From: Hoeflea_A sp040932035
GTDB lineage: Bacteria; Pseudomonadota; Alphaproteobacteria; Rhizobiales; Rhizobiaceae
Length of the DNA: 64,000 nucleotides
Assembly (NCBI RefSeq): GCF_040932035.1
Contig: NZ_JBFRBB010000003.1
Coordinates: 496,001-560,000, forward strand
Direction of reading: 5' to 3'
Shown: positions 43,403 to 52,627 of the stretch, piece by piece
Layout of the letters: each line of letters opens with the position of its first letter
Position numbering within the stretch: position 1 is the stretch's first letter
Translations under genes and position numbers: made by a program
Notes under the pieces: model-generated
What the model was told of the DNA's origin: nothing
The model's input: the letters and a program-made list of their open reading frames with translations, nothing else
The model's database searches: none

Positions 43403-44797
43403 ATGCAAACTTATGATCTCGTGGTCATTGGCGGCGGTCCCGGCGGTTATGTCGCCGCCATTCGCGCCGCTCAGCTCGGCATGAGCGTTGCCTGCGTCGA
43501 GGGGCGCGGCTCTCTGGGCGGGACATGCCTGAATGTGGGCTGCATTCCATCGAAGACGCTTTTGACGTCCTCGGCCAAATATGCCGAGCTGTCGCACCTC
43601 ACCGCGCATGGTATTTCAATTGAGGGCGCGCAGCTTAACCTTCCCGCCATGATGGCCCGCAAGGACAAGATTGTTGGCGACCTGACCAAGGGCATTGCCT
43701 TTCTTTTCAAGAAAAACGGAATTGATCTGGTCGAAGGATGGGCGTCGATCCCGGCGCCGGGCCGTGTCGATGTTTCGGATAAAGGCGGCAGCCGCACACT
43801 TGGCGCAAAAAACATCCTGATCGCCACCGGATCGGAACCAACGCCGCTGCCAGGTCTCGAAATCGACGGAACCGACATTCTCAATTCGACAGATGCCCTG
43901 GCTCTCGACAGTGTTCCCGAACGGCTCGTTGTCGTTGGGGCTGGTGTCATCGGACTTGAGCTGGGCCAGGTGTGGTCGCGGCTCGGGGCCAATGTGACTG
44001 TGGTCGAATATCTCGATCGCATTCTGCCGGGCACGGATGGCGAGATCGCCAAGCTGGCGCAGCGGGCGCTGAGCAAACGCGGGCTGCAATTTCAGCTTGG
44101 CCGCAAGGTGCTGGGCGTCGAAAAAGGTCCTGATGGCCTGACGCTCACCCTGGAGCGTCTCGGCAGGGACATCCACGAAGCGCTGGACGCCGACAAGGTG
44201 CTTGTGGCCGTCGGGCGCCGCCCAGTGACCCGGGGGCTGGGGCTTGATGCACTTGGTGTGGCCCTGGACGATCGCGGCTTTGTAACGGTTGACAGCGCCT
44301 ACCTGACCTCGGTGCCCGGAATTTATGCCATTGGCGACTGTGTTCCCGGCCCGATGCTGGCTCACAAGGCTGAAGAAGATGGTGTTGCCTGCGTTGAAGC
44401 ACTGGCCGGCGGGCAGGGCCACGCAGATTACACGACGGTGCCGAGTGTGGTTTACACCGACCCGGAGGTTGCGTCGGTCGGTCAGACCGAAGAGGCGCTG
44501 AAAGAAGCGGGCGTGGCCTATATCTCGGGAAAATTCACCTTCATGGCAAATTCGCGCGCCCGTTCCACCGGAGAAACGGATGGCGCGGTAAAGGTTCTGG
44601 CAACACAGGACGGCGCTCTTTTGGGCGCCCATATTGTCGGTGCCCATGGCGGCGATCTGATTGCCGAGCTGGTTCTGGCCATGACCAAGGGGGTGTCCAT
44701 CAAGGAAGTTGCCGGCGCGTGCCACGCCCATCCGGCCATGGGGGAGGCGGTGAAGGAAGCCTGCCTCGATGCGCTTGGCCGTGCAATTCACGCGTGA
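43403..44797 (+). CDS. lpdA: Dihydrolipoamide dehydrogenase (glycine-cleavage L protein)
   Basis: 464 residues. FAD motif VVIGGGPGGYVAAIRAAQLG at the N-terminus; redox disulfide C42/C47 in GGTCLNVGCIPSKT; NAD motif VVVGAGVIGLELGQVW; FAD-ribityl motif IYAIGDCVPGPMLAHKAEEDG; and the C-terminal HAHPAMGEAVKEA with the catalytic His-Glu pair. It reoxidises the lipoyl arm of GcvH. Its presence inside a glycine unit suggests a dedicated L protein rather than the copy shared with 2-oxoacid dehydrogenases. It lies 18 bases after glyA. Confidence 0.93.
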   Translation: MQTYDLVVIGGGPGGYVAAIRAAQLGMSVACVEGRGSLGGTCLNVGCIPSKTLLTSSAKYAELSHLTAHGISIEGAQLNLPAMMARKDKIVGDLTKGIAFLFKKNGIDLVEGWASIPAPGRVDVSDKGGSRTLGAKNILIATGSEPTPLPGLEIDGTDILNSTDALALDSVPERLVVVGAGVIGLELGQVWSRLGANVTVVEYLDRILPGTDGEIAKLAQRALSKRGLQFQLGRKVLGVEKGPDGLTLTLERLGRDIHEALDADKVLVAVGRRPVTRGLGLDALGVALDDRGFVTVDSAYLTSVPGIYAIGDCVPGPMLAHKAEEDGVACVEALAGGQGHADYTTVPSVVYTDPEVASVGQTEEALKEAGVAYISGKFTFMANSRARSTGETDGAVKVLATQDGALLGAHIVGAHGGDLIAELVLAMTKGVSIKEVAGACHAHPAMGEAVKEACLDALGRAIHA

Positions 44798-44833
44798 GGA
44801 TCGCAACTCTAAATCCTGAAAGATTTTCCATCG

Positions 44834-44872
44834 CCCCTTGGCCAGCCAAACAGCCGGCACAGGCCCAAGGGG
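44834..44872 (+). terminator. Hairpin between lpdA and the symporter gene
   Basis: A perfect 8-bp stem, CCCCTTGG / CCAAGGGG, with a 23-base loop in the 105-base lpdA-symporter gap, without a T-run. It may be an mRNA structure or partial terminator rather than a full stop. Confidence 0.4.
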
Positions 44873-44902
44873 TAAACAGCGGAGCGCAACGGGAGGCAAA
44901 CC

Positions 44903-46273
44903 ATGGAAGCGTTATCCAACTTAGTAGGGCAGATTAACTCGATTGTCTGGGGACCGGTCATGCTGGTTCTTATTCTGGGGGTCGGATTTTTCCTCCAGGC
45001 CGGGCTGAAATTCATGCCGATCTTGAAGCTCGGCACAGGTTTCAGCCTGTTGTGGAAAGGCCGTGAAGGCCACGGTGCGGGTCAGATCAGCCCCTTCAAC
45101 GCGCTCATGACATCGCTTTCTGCAACGATCGGAACCGGTAATATTGCCGGTGTCGCCACAGCCGTCTTCCTTGGCGGGCCGGGCGCATTGTTCTGGATGT
45201 GGATGACGGCGCTGGTCGGCATGGCAACCAAATATGCCGAGGCCGTGTGCGCGGTGAAATACCGTGAGCAGGATGAGCTTGGAAACTATGTCGGCGGCCC
45301 GATGTACTACATCAAGAACGGCCTTTCATCGAAGTGGTATTGGCTAGCACCGGCCTTTGCGCTTTTCGGCGCGATTGCCGCTTTTGGCATCGGCAATGGC
45401 GTGCAGGCCAATGGTGTTGCGCATGTGATCAACGAAAACTTCGGCGTACCTGCTGAAGCCACAGCCATTGTGCTGATGGTTCTGACGGCCGGTGTTATCC
45501 TTGGCGGCATCACCCGTATCGGCGCGGTTGCAGGCAAGCTCGTTCCGTTCATGGCCGTTGCCTACATCGTTGCCGGTCTTCTTGTGCTGCTGGTCAATAT
45601 CGGTTCGATCGGCACCGCGATCGAGCTGGTATTTACACATGCATTTACCCCGTCAGCCGCCGAAGGCGGATTCGCCGGCGCCGCTGTCTGGGCAGCCATT
45701 CGTTTTGGTGTCGCGCGCGGTGTGTTTTCTAACGAGGCGGGTCTCGGCTCGGCCCCGATCGCGCACGCAGCGGCAGAAACCGCCGGTCCCGTGAACCAGG
45801 GCCTTATCGCCATGCTCGGCACGTTCATCGACACCATCATCGTGTGTTCGATCACCGGACTTGCCATCATCGCTTCGGGAGCCTGGGTTTCCGGTGAATC
45901 CGGCGCGGCGCTGACTTCGCTCGCATTCGAAACATCTTTGCCGGGTATCGGCGGCTATCTGATCGCCATTGCGCTTTCGATCTTCGCTTTCACCACCATT
46001 CTCGGATGGAGTTTCTACGGCGAAAAATGCGTCGAGTTTTTCCTCGGCACGAAATCGCTGCTTCCGTACCGCATCTTGTGGGTGGTTGCGATCTATTTCG
46101 GTGCGACGGCCGATCTGGGTTTCATCTGGCTGCTGGCCGATACGCTGAATGCCATGATGGCTATTCCGAACCTGATTGCGCTGGCTCTGCTCAGCCCCAT
46201 TATCTTCAAGCTGACGCGTGAATTCTTCGCATCGGGCGGCAAGACGGAAACAGAGAGCGCCGCGGCCGAATAA
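44903..46273 (+). CDS. Sodium:alanine/glycine symporter (AGCS family)
   Basis: 456 residues with about ten to eleven hydrophobic helices. AGCS landmarks: FFLQAGLKFMPILKLGTGFSLLW near the start, FNALMTSLSATIGTGNIAGVATAVFLGGPGALFWMWMTALVGMATKYAEA, GPMYYIKNG, and SNEAGLGSAPIAHAAAETAGPVNQGLIAMLGTFIDT, the family signature. A GGGAGG site lies upstream of the ATG. It is expected to import glycine or alanine with Na+; the surrounding glycine genes favour glycine. Confidence 0.93.
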   Translation: MEALSNLVGQINSIVWGPVMLVLILGVGFFLQAGLKFMPILKLGTGFSLLWKGREGHGAGQISPFNALMTSLSATIGTGNIAGVATAVFLGGPGALFWMWMTALVGMATKYAEAVCAVKYREQDELGNYVGGPMYYIKNGLSSKWYWLAPAFALFGAIAAFGIGNGVQANGVAHVINENFGVPAEATAIVLMVLTAGVILGGITRIGAVAGKLVPFMAVAYIVAGLLVLLVNIGSIGTAIELVFTHAFTPSAAEGGFAGAAVWAAIRFGVARGVFSNEAGLGSAPIAHAAAETAGPVNQGLIAMLGTFIDTIIVCSITGLAIIASGAWVSGESGAALTSLAFETSLPGIGGYLIAIALSIFAFTTILGWSFYGEKCVEFFLGTKSLLPYRILWVVAIYFGATADLGFIWLLADTLNAMMAIPNLIALALLSPIIFKLTREFFASGGKTETESAAAE

Positions 46274-46287
46274 TCCAGCATTACCGA

Positions 46288-46312
46288 ATGACCCGGCTGC
46301 CGGCCGGGTCAT
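46288..46312 (+). terminator. Strong hairpin after the symporter gene
   Basis: A perfect 10-bp stem, ATGACCCGGC / GCCGGGTCAT, with a 5-base loop, followed by pyrimidine-rich CTCTTCCCCTC. It is a good candidate for an intrinsic or attenuating terminator separating glyA-lpdA-symporter from the downstream usp-gcv genes. Confidence 0.65.
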
Positions 46313-46341
46313 CTCTTCCCCTCAATGAAAGGAGAGGACAG

Positions 46342-46755
46342 ATGGCGACCAAAATCTTGCTACCAATCGATCATACGGATGAAAATTCCTGGAAGAAGGC
46401 ACTGCCGGTTGCCCTTGAACAGGCAAAGTTCTACGGCGCAGAACTGGAAGTGGTTTCGGTCATTCCGGAAATTATCCGGCTCCCGAACCTGCCGGCAAAT
46501 TACGGAGCGGGTGCAAAGGACCATGTTGAAGGCGTTGTGCGCCAGATCCTGGATCAGGCAGGTGCGAAACAGGTTTCTGCGCATATCGAGCAGGGCAGCG
46601 TCTATCGTGAAATTCTCAAACTCGCGCATCAGGGCGGATTTGATATGATCGTCATGGCTTCTGCCGAAGGCGATTTTCCGAATTTCGAGATCGGCCCGAA
46701 TCTTGCTCGTGTCGTGCGCAATGCGCATTGTACTGTCATGGTCATTCGCGGCTGA
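46342..46755 (+). CDS. Universal stress protein (UspA family)
   Basis: 137 residues from the ATG at 46342, preceded by AAAGGAGAGGAC; the longer frame starts within the hairpin. MATKILLPIDHTDENSWKKALPVALEQAK is the usual Usp N-terminus, with the Asp of the nucleotide-binding strand. The terminal ATP motif is weak (ASAEGDFPNFEIGPNLARVVRNAHCTVMVIR lacks the G-x2-G-x9-G[ST] spacing), so it may not bind ATP. Position between the symporter and gcvT suggests a link to glycine-responsive stress or transport control, but its role is unknown. Confidence 0.82.
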   Translation: MATKILLPIDHTDENSWKKALPVALEQAKFYGAELEVVSVIPEIIRLPNLPANYGAGAKDHVEGVVRQILDQAGAKQVSAHIEQGSVYREILKLAHQGGFDMIVMASAEGDFPNFEIGPNLARVVRNAHCTVMVIRG

Positions 46756-46787
46756 TCCCCTAGAATATTCATAGAAGGTGAAGGCTC

Positions 46788-47885
46788 ATGTCTGAAATGT
46801 CGAAACGAACTCCGCTCTACGACCTGCACGTCGAACTCGGCGGCAAAATGGTTGATTTCGCCGGATGGGAAATGCCGGTGCAATATCCCATGGGTATCAT
46901 GGGTGAGCACAATCAGTGCCGCACCAAGGCAGCTCTTTTTGATGTCAGCCATATGGGTCAGGTCATCCTGCGGGGCGAAAACGCAGCACTGAAACTTGAA
47001 GCGCTCGTGCCCTCGGCCCTCACGACTTTGCCGGAAGGCAAGGCGCGTTACACCTTCTTTACCAATGAGGACGGCGGCATCATGGACGATCTGATCGTCT
47101 CCAATGCGGGCGATTACCTGTTTGCCGTCGTCAACGCCTCGATGCGCCATCAGGACATTCCGCATATGGCGGACAATCTCGATGGCGTCGAGGTGACAGA
47201 GATATTCGACCGTGCGCTGGTTGCCGTTCAGGGCCCAAAGGCCGAAGACGTAGTCGGCGAGCTTTGTCCCGTGGCGCGAGACCTCAAATTCATGGAAACC
47301 GTCGTGGCCGATATCATGGGCGCCGAATGCCGCGTCTCTCGCCTCGGATATACGGGCGAGGACGGCTTTGAGATTTCCATCCCCGAAGACCGAGCCATCG
47401 AGATATCAAAGGTGTTTCTTGCCCATGACGATTGCGAGCCGGCGGGCCTTGGCGCACGTGACAGCCTTCGCCTGGAGGCGGGTCTTTGCCTCTACGGCAA
47501 CGATATCGACAATGATACGTCGCCCATCGAAGCCTCGCTGACCTGGGCGATACAAAAGCGTCGGCGCGAGGAGGGCGGTTTCCCCGGGGCTGCACGCATT
47601 CAAAGGGAAATCGCCGAAGGCGCCGCCCGCAAGCTCGTGGGCATCAAACCCGATGGCCGAATCCCGGCGCGACACGGCGTCGAGATCCAGAGCCTTGATG
47701 GCGACACGATCGGCACAGTTACCTCAGGCGGCTTCGGCCCGACCGTCGGCGGTCCGGTTGCCATGGGTTATGTGAGCGCGGGTCACACCAGCCCCGGCGA
47801 AAAAGTCAATTTAATCATTCGAGGCAAGGTACAACCGGCAAGTGTTGTCGCACTGCCCTTCGTACAGCAGAACTACAAACGCTAG
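46788..47885 (+). CDS. gcvT: Glycine cleavage system T protein (aminomethyltransferase)
   Basis: 365 residues, canonical. LYDLHVELGGKMVDFAGWEMPVQYPMGIMGEH is the standard GcvT N-terminus. The folate-site loop GGIMDDLIVSN keeps the catalytic Asp. SRLGYTGEDGFEIS, ARDSLRLEAGLCLYGNDID and GHTSPG near the end complete the family pattern. It transfers the methylene group from the lipoyl arm of GcvH to tetrahydrofolate, releasing ammonia. First of the gcvTHP trio, 32 bases after the stress-protein gene. Confidence 0.96.
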   Translation: MSEMSKRTPLYDLHVELGGKMVDFAGWEMPVQYPMGIMGEHNQCRTKAALFDVSHMGQVILRGENAALKLEALVPSALTTLPEGKARYTFFTNEDGGIMDDLIVSNAGDYLFAVVNASMRHQDIPHMADNLDGVEVTEIFDRALVAVQGPKAEDVVGELCPVARDLKFMETVVADIMGAECRVSRLGYTGEDGFEISIPEDRAIEISKVFLAHDDCEPAGLGARDSLRLEAGLCLYGNDIDNDTSPIEASLTWAIQKRRREEGGFPGAARIQREIAEGAARKLVGIKPDGRIPARHGVEIQSLDGDTIGTVTSGGFGPTVGGPVAMGYVSAGHTSPGEKVNLIIRGKVQPASVVALPFVQQNYKR

Positions 47886-47901
47886 GTTCGGAGACGAGAC
47901 C

Positions 47902-48267
47902 ATGACCACCTACTATTCAGAAGACCACGAATGGATAACCGTCGAGGGGGATATCGCCACCATCGGTATTACCGCGCATGCGGCGGAGCAACTCGGGGAG
48001 ATCGTCTTTGTTGAACAAAAGGACGCCGGCGATGCGTTCGAAAAAGGTGACGAGATCGGCGTGATCGAATCCGTGAAGGCGGCATCGGAGATCTTCGCGC
48101 CGGTCAATGGCGAGGTGGTCGAAGCCAATGCACTTTTGGCCGACACTCCGAGCGCGCTGAACGACACGCCGGAGAGCGATGCGTGGATCTACAAGGTGAA
48201 ACTGTCTGATGCCGGCCAGCTCGAGGAGCTCATGGATCTGGACGCCTATAAGGCACTGATTGGCTAA
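47902..48267 (+). CDS. gcvH: Glycine cleavage system H protein
   Basis: 121 residues from the ATG at 47902; upstream in-frame codons belong to the end of gcvT. MTTYYSEDHEWITVEGDIATIGITAHAAEQLGEIVFVE is the typical N-terminus, and the lipoyl-attachment lysine is K59 in IESVKAASEIFAPVNGEV. GWIYK-like AWIYKVKLSD occurs at the end. It shuttles the aminomethyl group between P, T and L proteins. Lipoylation requires LipA/LipB from elsewhere. Confidence 0.96.
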   Translation: MTTYYSEDHEWITVEGDIATIGITAHAAEQLGEIVFVEQKDAGDAFEKGDEIGVIESVKAASEIFAPVNGEVVEANALLADTPSALNDTPESDAWIYKVKLSDAGQLEELMDLDAYKALIG

Positions 48268-48279
48268 GAGGATACCGCA

Positions 48280-51132
48280 ATGGCCTTCGAACTGACCGAC
48301 TACGAAGCCTATGATTTTGCCAATCGCCGGCACATCGGCCCGTCTCCCGAGGAGATGGCCGATATGCTGCAGGTGCTTGGATTTGAATCACTGGATGCAC
48401 TTATCGATGCGACTGTGCCCCCGGCCATCCGCCAGGAAAAAGCACTGGACTGGGGTCCTGCCATGACGGAGCGCGATGCGCTCTTCCACATGAAGCAGGT
48501 GGCCGGCAAGAACAAAATGCTGACTTCGCTGATCGGTCAGGGATATTACGGAACCACAACGCCGGCACCGATCCTGCGCAACATTCTAGAAAATCCGGCA
48601 TGGTATACGGCTTATACGCCCTATCAGCCGGAGATTTCACAGGGACGGCTAGAGGCGCTGCTTAACTTCCAGACCATGGTCAGCGATCTGACCGGCCTGG
48701 ACATCGCCAACGCCTCGCTGCTTGATGAATCGACTGCCGCCGCCGAGGCGATGACGATGGCAAAGAGGTCGTCAAAGTCGAAAGCCACGTCATTCTTCGT
48801 TGACGAAAACTGCCATCCTCAAAATATTGCGGTGATCCAGACGCGTGCGGAACCTCTGGATATCGACGTGATCGTCGGCAATCCCGAAGATGTTGATCCG
48901 GAAAGTGTTTTCGGCGCCATTTTTCAGTATCCGGGGACCTATGGTCACGTGCGTGACTTCACGCAAACGATCGCCGCCCTGCATGAGCACAAGGCGCTGG
49001 CAATTGTCGCGGCAGATCCGCTGTCGCTCGTATTGCTGAAGTCCCCTGGAGAAATGGGTGCCGATATTGCCGTCGGTTCGACTCAGCGCTTCGGCGTGCC
49101 GATGGGCTATGGTGGACCGCACGCGGCCTACATGGCCAGCAAGGATGCCTACAAGCGGGCTATGCCGGGCCGCATTATCGGCGTGTCGATCGACAGCCGC
49201 GGTAACCAGGCCTATCGATTGGCGCTGCAGACCCGCGAACAGCACATCCGCCGCGAAAAGGCCAATTCGAACGTATGTACCGCACAGGCGCTGCTTGCGG
49301 TAATTGCATCAATGTATGCGGTTTACCATGGTCCGGACGGTCTGAAGGCGATCGCCCAATCCGTGCACCGCAAAACGTCGCGTCTTGCCAAGGGGCTTGA
49401 AAGCCTCGGGTTCGACGTGCAGCCGGAAGTGTTCTTCGACACGATCACGGTCGAGGTCGGGCCGCTGCAGGGTGTGGTCATGAATGCCGCGGTCGAACAC
49501 GGCATCAATCTGCGCAAGATCGGTTCGACCCGTGTCGGTATCAGCCTTGACGAGCAGACACGCCCGGAAACCATCGAAGCCGTCTGGGCCGCATTCGGCG
49601 GTGATATGAAAGACGACAGCGAGGCCAACCGGGAATACCGTCTGCCGCAGCACGCGCTGCGCGACAGCGAATATCTTACCCACCCGATATTCCACCTCAA
49701 CAGGGCGGAAGCCGAGATCACCCGCTATATGCGGCGGCTGGCCGACCGCGATCTGGCGCTGGACCGGGCAATGATCCCGCTCGGCAGTTGCACGATGAAG
49801 CTCAATGCTGCCGTTGAGATGATCCCCGTCACGTGGCCCGAATTCGGCAATATGCATCCGTTCGTGCCGCAGGATCAGGCAGCCGGCTATCTCGAGATGA
49901 TTGCGGATCTGAACGACAAGCTTTGCCAGATAACCGGATATGATGCGATCAGCCAGCAGCCGAACTCGGGTGCACAGGGCGAATATGCGGGCCTTTTGAC
50001 CATTCGCAACTACCACATCGCCCGTGGTGAAGGTTTACGCAATGTGTGCCTCATTCCGACGTCCGCACACGGAACCAATCCGGCATCCGCCCAGATGGCC
50101 GGCTGGAAGGTCGTTCCAGTGAAGGCCGACGAAAAAGGCAATATCGATCTTGCTGATTTCCGTGAGAAGGCCGAGCTTCACAGCGAAGCACTGGCGGCCT
50201 GCATGATCACCTATCCCTCGACCCACGGCGTTTTCGAAGAAACCGTGCAGGAGGTCTGCCGGATCACCCATGATCACGGCGGTCAGGTCTATATCGATGG
50301 CGCCAATATGAATGCCATGGTGGGGCTTTCCCGCCCTGGCGACATCGGCGGCGATGTGAGCCACCTCAACTTGCACAAAACCTTCTGTATCCCGCATGGC
50401 GGGGGCGGTCCCGGCATGGGGCCCATTGGCGTCAAGGCGCATCTGGCGCAGTATCTGCCCGGCCATCCGGAGTATGAATCAGCCGTAGGACCCGTTTCGG
50501 CGGCGCCCTTCGGCTCGCCGAGCATCCTGCCGGTAAGCTGGGCCTATGTGCTGCTTATGGGCGGCGCAGGGCTCACCCAGGCAACCAGGGTTGCCATCCT
50601 GAACGCCAATTATATTGCTGCCCGCCTGAAGGACGACTATGGCATTTTATACACATCCGACAATGGCCGTGTGGCACATGAATGCATCCTCGACACCCGC
50701 CCGCTCGCGGAAAGCGCGCATGTGAGCGTGGACGATATTGCCAAGCGGCTGATCGACAGCGGATTCCATGCACCGACGATGAGCTGGCCGGTCGCGGGCA
50801 CGCTGATGGTGGAGCCGACTGAATCCGAGCCAAAGGCGGAACTCGACCGTTTTGTCGATGCCATGCTGTCGATCAGGCAGGAGGCAAGGGATATCGAGGA
50901 GGGCAGGAGCGATGCGGAAAACAATCCGCTCAAGAATGCCCCGCACACGCTGGCCGACCTGGTTGGTGAGTGGGACCGTCCCTATTCACGACAGCAGGCC
51001 TGTTATCCGGCAGGTTCCTTCGGCGTCGATAAATACCTGGCGCCGGTTAACCGCGTGGACAATGCCTATGGCGACCGCAACCTCGTGTGCACCTGCCCGC
51101 CGATGGAGGCCTATGAAGAGGCTGAAGGCTGA
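48280..51132 (+). CDS. gcvP: Glycine decarboxylase (glycine cleavage P protein)
   Basis: 950 residues, the full homodimeric P protein. FANRRHIGPSPEEMADML opens it. The first half has QGRLEALLNFQTMVSDLTGLDIANASLLDESTAAAEAM and the second half the PLP-lysine motif SHLNLHKTFCIPHGGGGPGMGPIGV, with SQQPNSGAQGEYAGLLTIRNYH before it. It decarboxylates glycine and loads the aminomethyl group onto lipoyl-GcvH. It follows gcvH by 12 bases, so the trio is certainly co-transcribed. No truncation is seen. Confidence 0.97.
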   Translation: MAFELTDYEAYDFANRRHIGPSPEEMADMLQVLGFESLDALIDATVPPAIRQEKALDWGPAMTERDALFHMKQVAGKNKMLTSLIGQGYYGTTTPAPILRNILENPAWYTAYTPYQPEISQGRLEALLNFQTMVSDLTGLDIANASLLDESTAAAEAMTMAKRSSKSKATSFFVDENCHPQNIAVIQTRAEPLDIDVIVGNPEDVDPESVFGAIFQYPGTYGHVRDFTQTIAALHEHKALAIVAADPLSLVLLKSPGEMGADIAVGSTQRFGVPMGYGGPHAAYMASKDAYKRAMPGRIIGVSIDSRGNQAYRLALQTREQHIRREKANSNVCTAQALLAVIASMYAVYHGPDGLKAIAQSVHRKTSRLAKGLESLGFDVQPEVFFDTITVEVGPLQGVVMNAAVEHGINLRKIGSTRVGISLDEQTRPETIEAVWAAFGGDMKDDSEANREYRLPQHALRDSEYLTHPIFHLNRAEAEITRYMRRLADRDLALDRAMIPLGSCTMKLNAAVEMIPVTWPEFGNMHPFVPQDQAAGYLEMIADLNDKLCQITGYDAISQQPNSGAQGEYAGLLTIRNYHIARGEGLRNVCLIPTSAHGTNPASAQMAGWKVVPVKADEKGNIDLADFREKAELHSEALAACMITYPSTHGVFEETVQEVCRITHDHGGQVYIDGANMNAMVGLSRPGDIGGDVSHLNLHKTFCIPHGGGGPGMGPIGVKAHLAQYLPGHPEYESAVGPVSAAPFGSPSILPVSWAYVLLMGGAGLTQATRVAILNANYIAARLKDDYGILYTSDNGRVAHECILDTRPLAESAHVSVDDIAKRLIDSGFHAPTMSWPVAGTLMVEPTESEPKAELDRFVDAMLSIRQEARDIEEGRSDAENNPLKNAPHTLADLVGEWDRPYSRQQACYPAGSFGVDKYLAPVNRVDNAYGDRNLVCTCPPMEAYEEAEG

Positions 51133-51149
51133 CCATGGAACAACAGCAT

Positions 51150-51169
51150 CGTCCCGCTTGAGCGGGGCG
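51150..51169 (+). terminator. Small hairpin between gcvP and sdaA
   Basis: CGTCCCGC-TTGA-GCGGGGCG, an 8-bp stem with one G-U pair, in the 58-base gcvP-sdaA gap. No T-run follows. Probably an mRNA processing or stability element rather than a terminator. Confidence 0.35.
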
Positions 51170-51190
51170 TTGCGCTCCTGAAGGGGACGG

Positions 51191-52609
51191 ATGCCGATGT
51201 TTTTGAGCGTCTTCGATATTTTCAAGATCGGTATCGGTCCTTCTTCGTCCCACACGATGGGGCCGATGACGGCTGCGGTCGCGTTCTTGCGCACCCTTCG
51301 CCAGATGGGTGAGCAGCAACTGGAACTGAACGAAATTGACCAGATCGAAGTGACGCTCTACGGCTCGCTCGCCTTTACCGGCAAGGGACATGCGACCGAC
51401 AGAGCCGTGATCCTCGGGCTGATGGGATTTGAACCCCACAACCTCGATTTGTCGCATGCCGAGAAATGTCTCGCCGATCTGAATGTACTGAAACGCATCA
51501 CACCACCGGGCCTGCCGGAAATCGCATTCGACCCCGACGTCAATGTGATCTTCGACTACGGTCCGCCGCTGGATTTGCATTCTAATGGTATGAAGCTCTG
51601 CGTCGTTGGCGCGCGCGCGGTGATATTCGAGGAAACCTATTATTCGATCGGCGGAGGCTTTGTGATGACCGAAGCCGAACTCGTCGCCTCGGAGAGGGAA
51701 GGGGACATTGATCTGCACCGCGAGCAGGAAATTGTGGGCTATCCCTATCCATTCGGCTCTGCGGCCGAAATGCTTGAGATGGGCAAGGCCGCGGGTCTGA
51801 CCATTGCTGAAATGAAGCGCGCCAACGAAGCGGCCGTTCTCGGTGAAGAGAGTTTGACCAGGAGGCTCGACGATGTCTGGCAGGTCATGAACGCATGCAT
51901 CGAACGGGGCCTTGAAAAGGACGGCGAACTGCCCGGCGGATTGCAGGTCAAGAGACGCGCGCGGGCAATCCATCAGCGGCTATTGTCATCGACCGGTTCC
52001 AATACGCAGCAACCGCACGTCGCCAATGACTGGCTGTCGGTCTACGCCATGGCGGTCAACGAAGAAAATGCCGCCGGCGGCCGGGTCGTCACATCGCCGA
52101 CAAATGGCGCGGCGGGCGTGGTGCCGGCTGTCATCCGTTACTATGTCGACCATTGCGTCGGCGCCACGCGTGACGGTGTCGATACCATTTTGCTGACGGC
52201 TGCAGCGGTCGGCGGATTGATCAAGCACAATGCCTCCATTTCAGGCGCGGAGTGCGGTTGCCAGGCGGAAGTCGGGTCCGCCTCGGCAATGGCGGCAGCC
52301 GGTTTATGCGCGGCACTGGGCGGCAGCAATGAGCAGATCGAGAATGCGGCGGAAATAGCATTGGAGCATCATCTCGGCATGACCTGTGATCCGGTCAAGG
52401 GCCTCGTTCAGGTTCCCTGCATCGAGCGCAACGGGCTCGGCGCGATCAAAGCGGTTTCGGCGGCCTCCCTGGCGCTGCATGGCGACGGAAGCCACTTCAT
52501 GCCGCTGGACAATTGCATCGAAACCATGCGCCAGACGGGCGCCGACATGCGTGAGAAATACAAGGAAACGTCCCTCGGCGGGCTGGCGGTCAACCTGCCG
52601 GAGTGCTGA
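51191..52609 (+). CDS. sdaA: L-serine ammonia-lyase (serine dehydratase)
   Basis: 472 residues; AAGGGGACGG precedes the ATG at 51191. The single-chain, oxygen-sensitive Fe-S type is shown by SVFDIFKIGIGPSSSHTMGPMTAAVAFL at the N-terminus, TSPTNGAAGVVPAVIRYY, the cluster cysteines around GAECGCQAEVGSASAMAAAGL, and CDPVKGLVQVPCIERN. It converts serine made by GlyA to pyruvate and ammonia, closing a glycine-to-pyruvate route. It ends convergent with the LacI gene, 18 bases away. Confidence 0.95.
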   Translation: MPMFLSVFDIFKIGIGPSSSHTMGPMTAAVAFLRTLRQMGEQQLELNEIDQIEVTLYGSLAFTGKGHATDRAVILGLMGFEPHNLDLSHAEKCLADLNVLKRITPPGLPEIAFDPDVNVIFDYGPPLDLHSNGMKLCVVGARAVIFEETYYSIGGGFVMTEAELVASEREGDIDLHREQEIVGYPYPFGSAAEMLEMGKAAGLTIAEMKRANEAAVLGEESLTRRLDDVWQVMNACIERGLEKDGELPGGLQVKRRARAIHQRLLSSTGSNTQQPHVANDWLSVYAMAVNEENAAGGRVVTSPTNGAAGVVPAVIRYYVDHCVGATRDGVDTILLTAAAVGGLIKHNASISGAECGCQAEVGSASAMAAAGLCAALGGSNEQIENAAEIALEHHLGMTCDPVKGLVQVPCIERNGLGAIKAVSAASLALHGDGSHFMPLDNCIETMRQTGADMREKYKETSLGGLAVNLPEC

Positions 52610-52627
52610 CCTCATCTCGCTCTAGGC

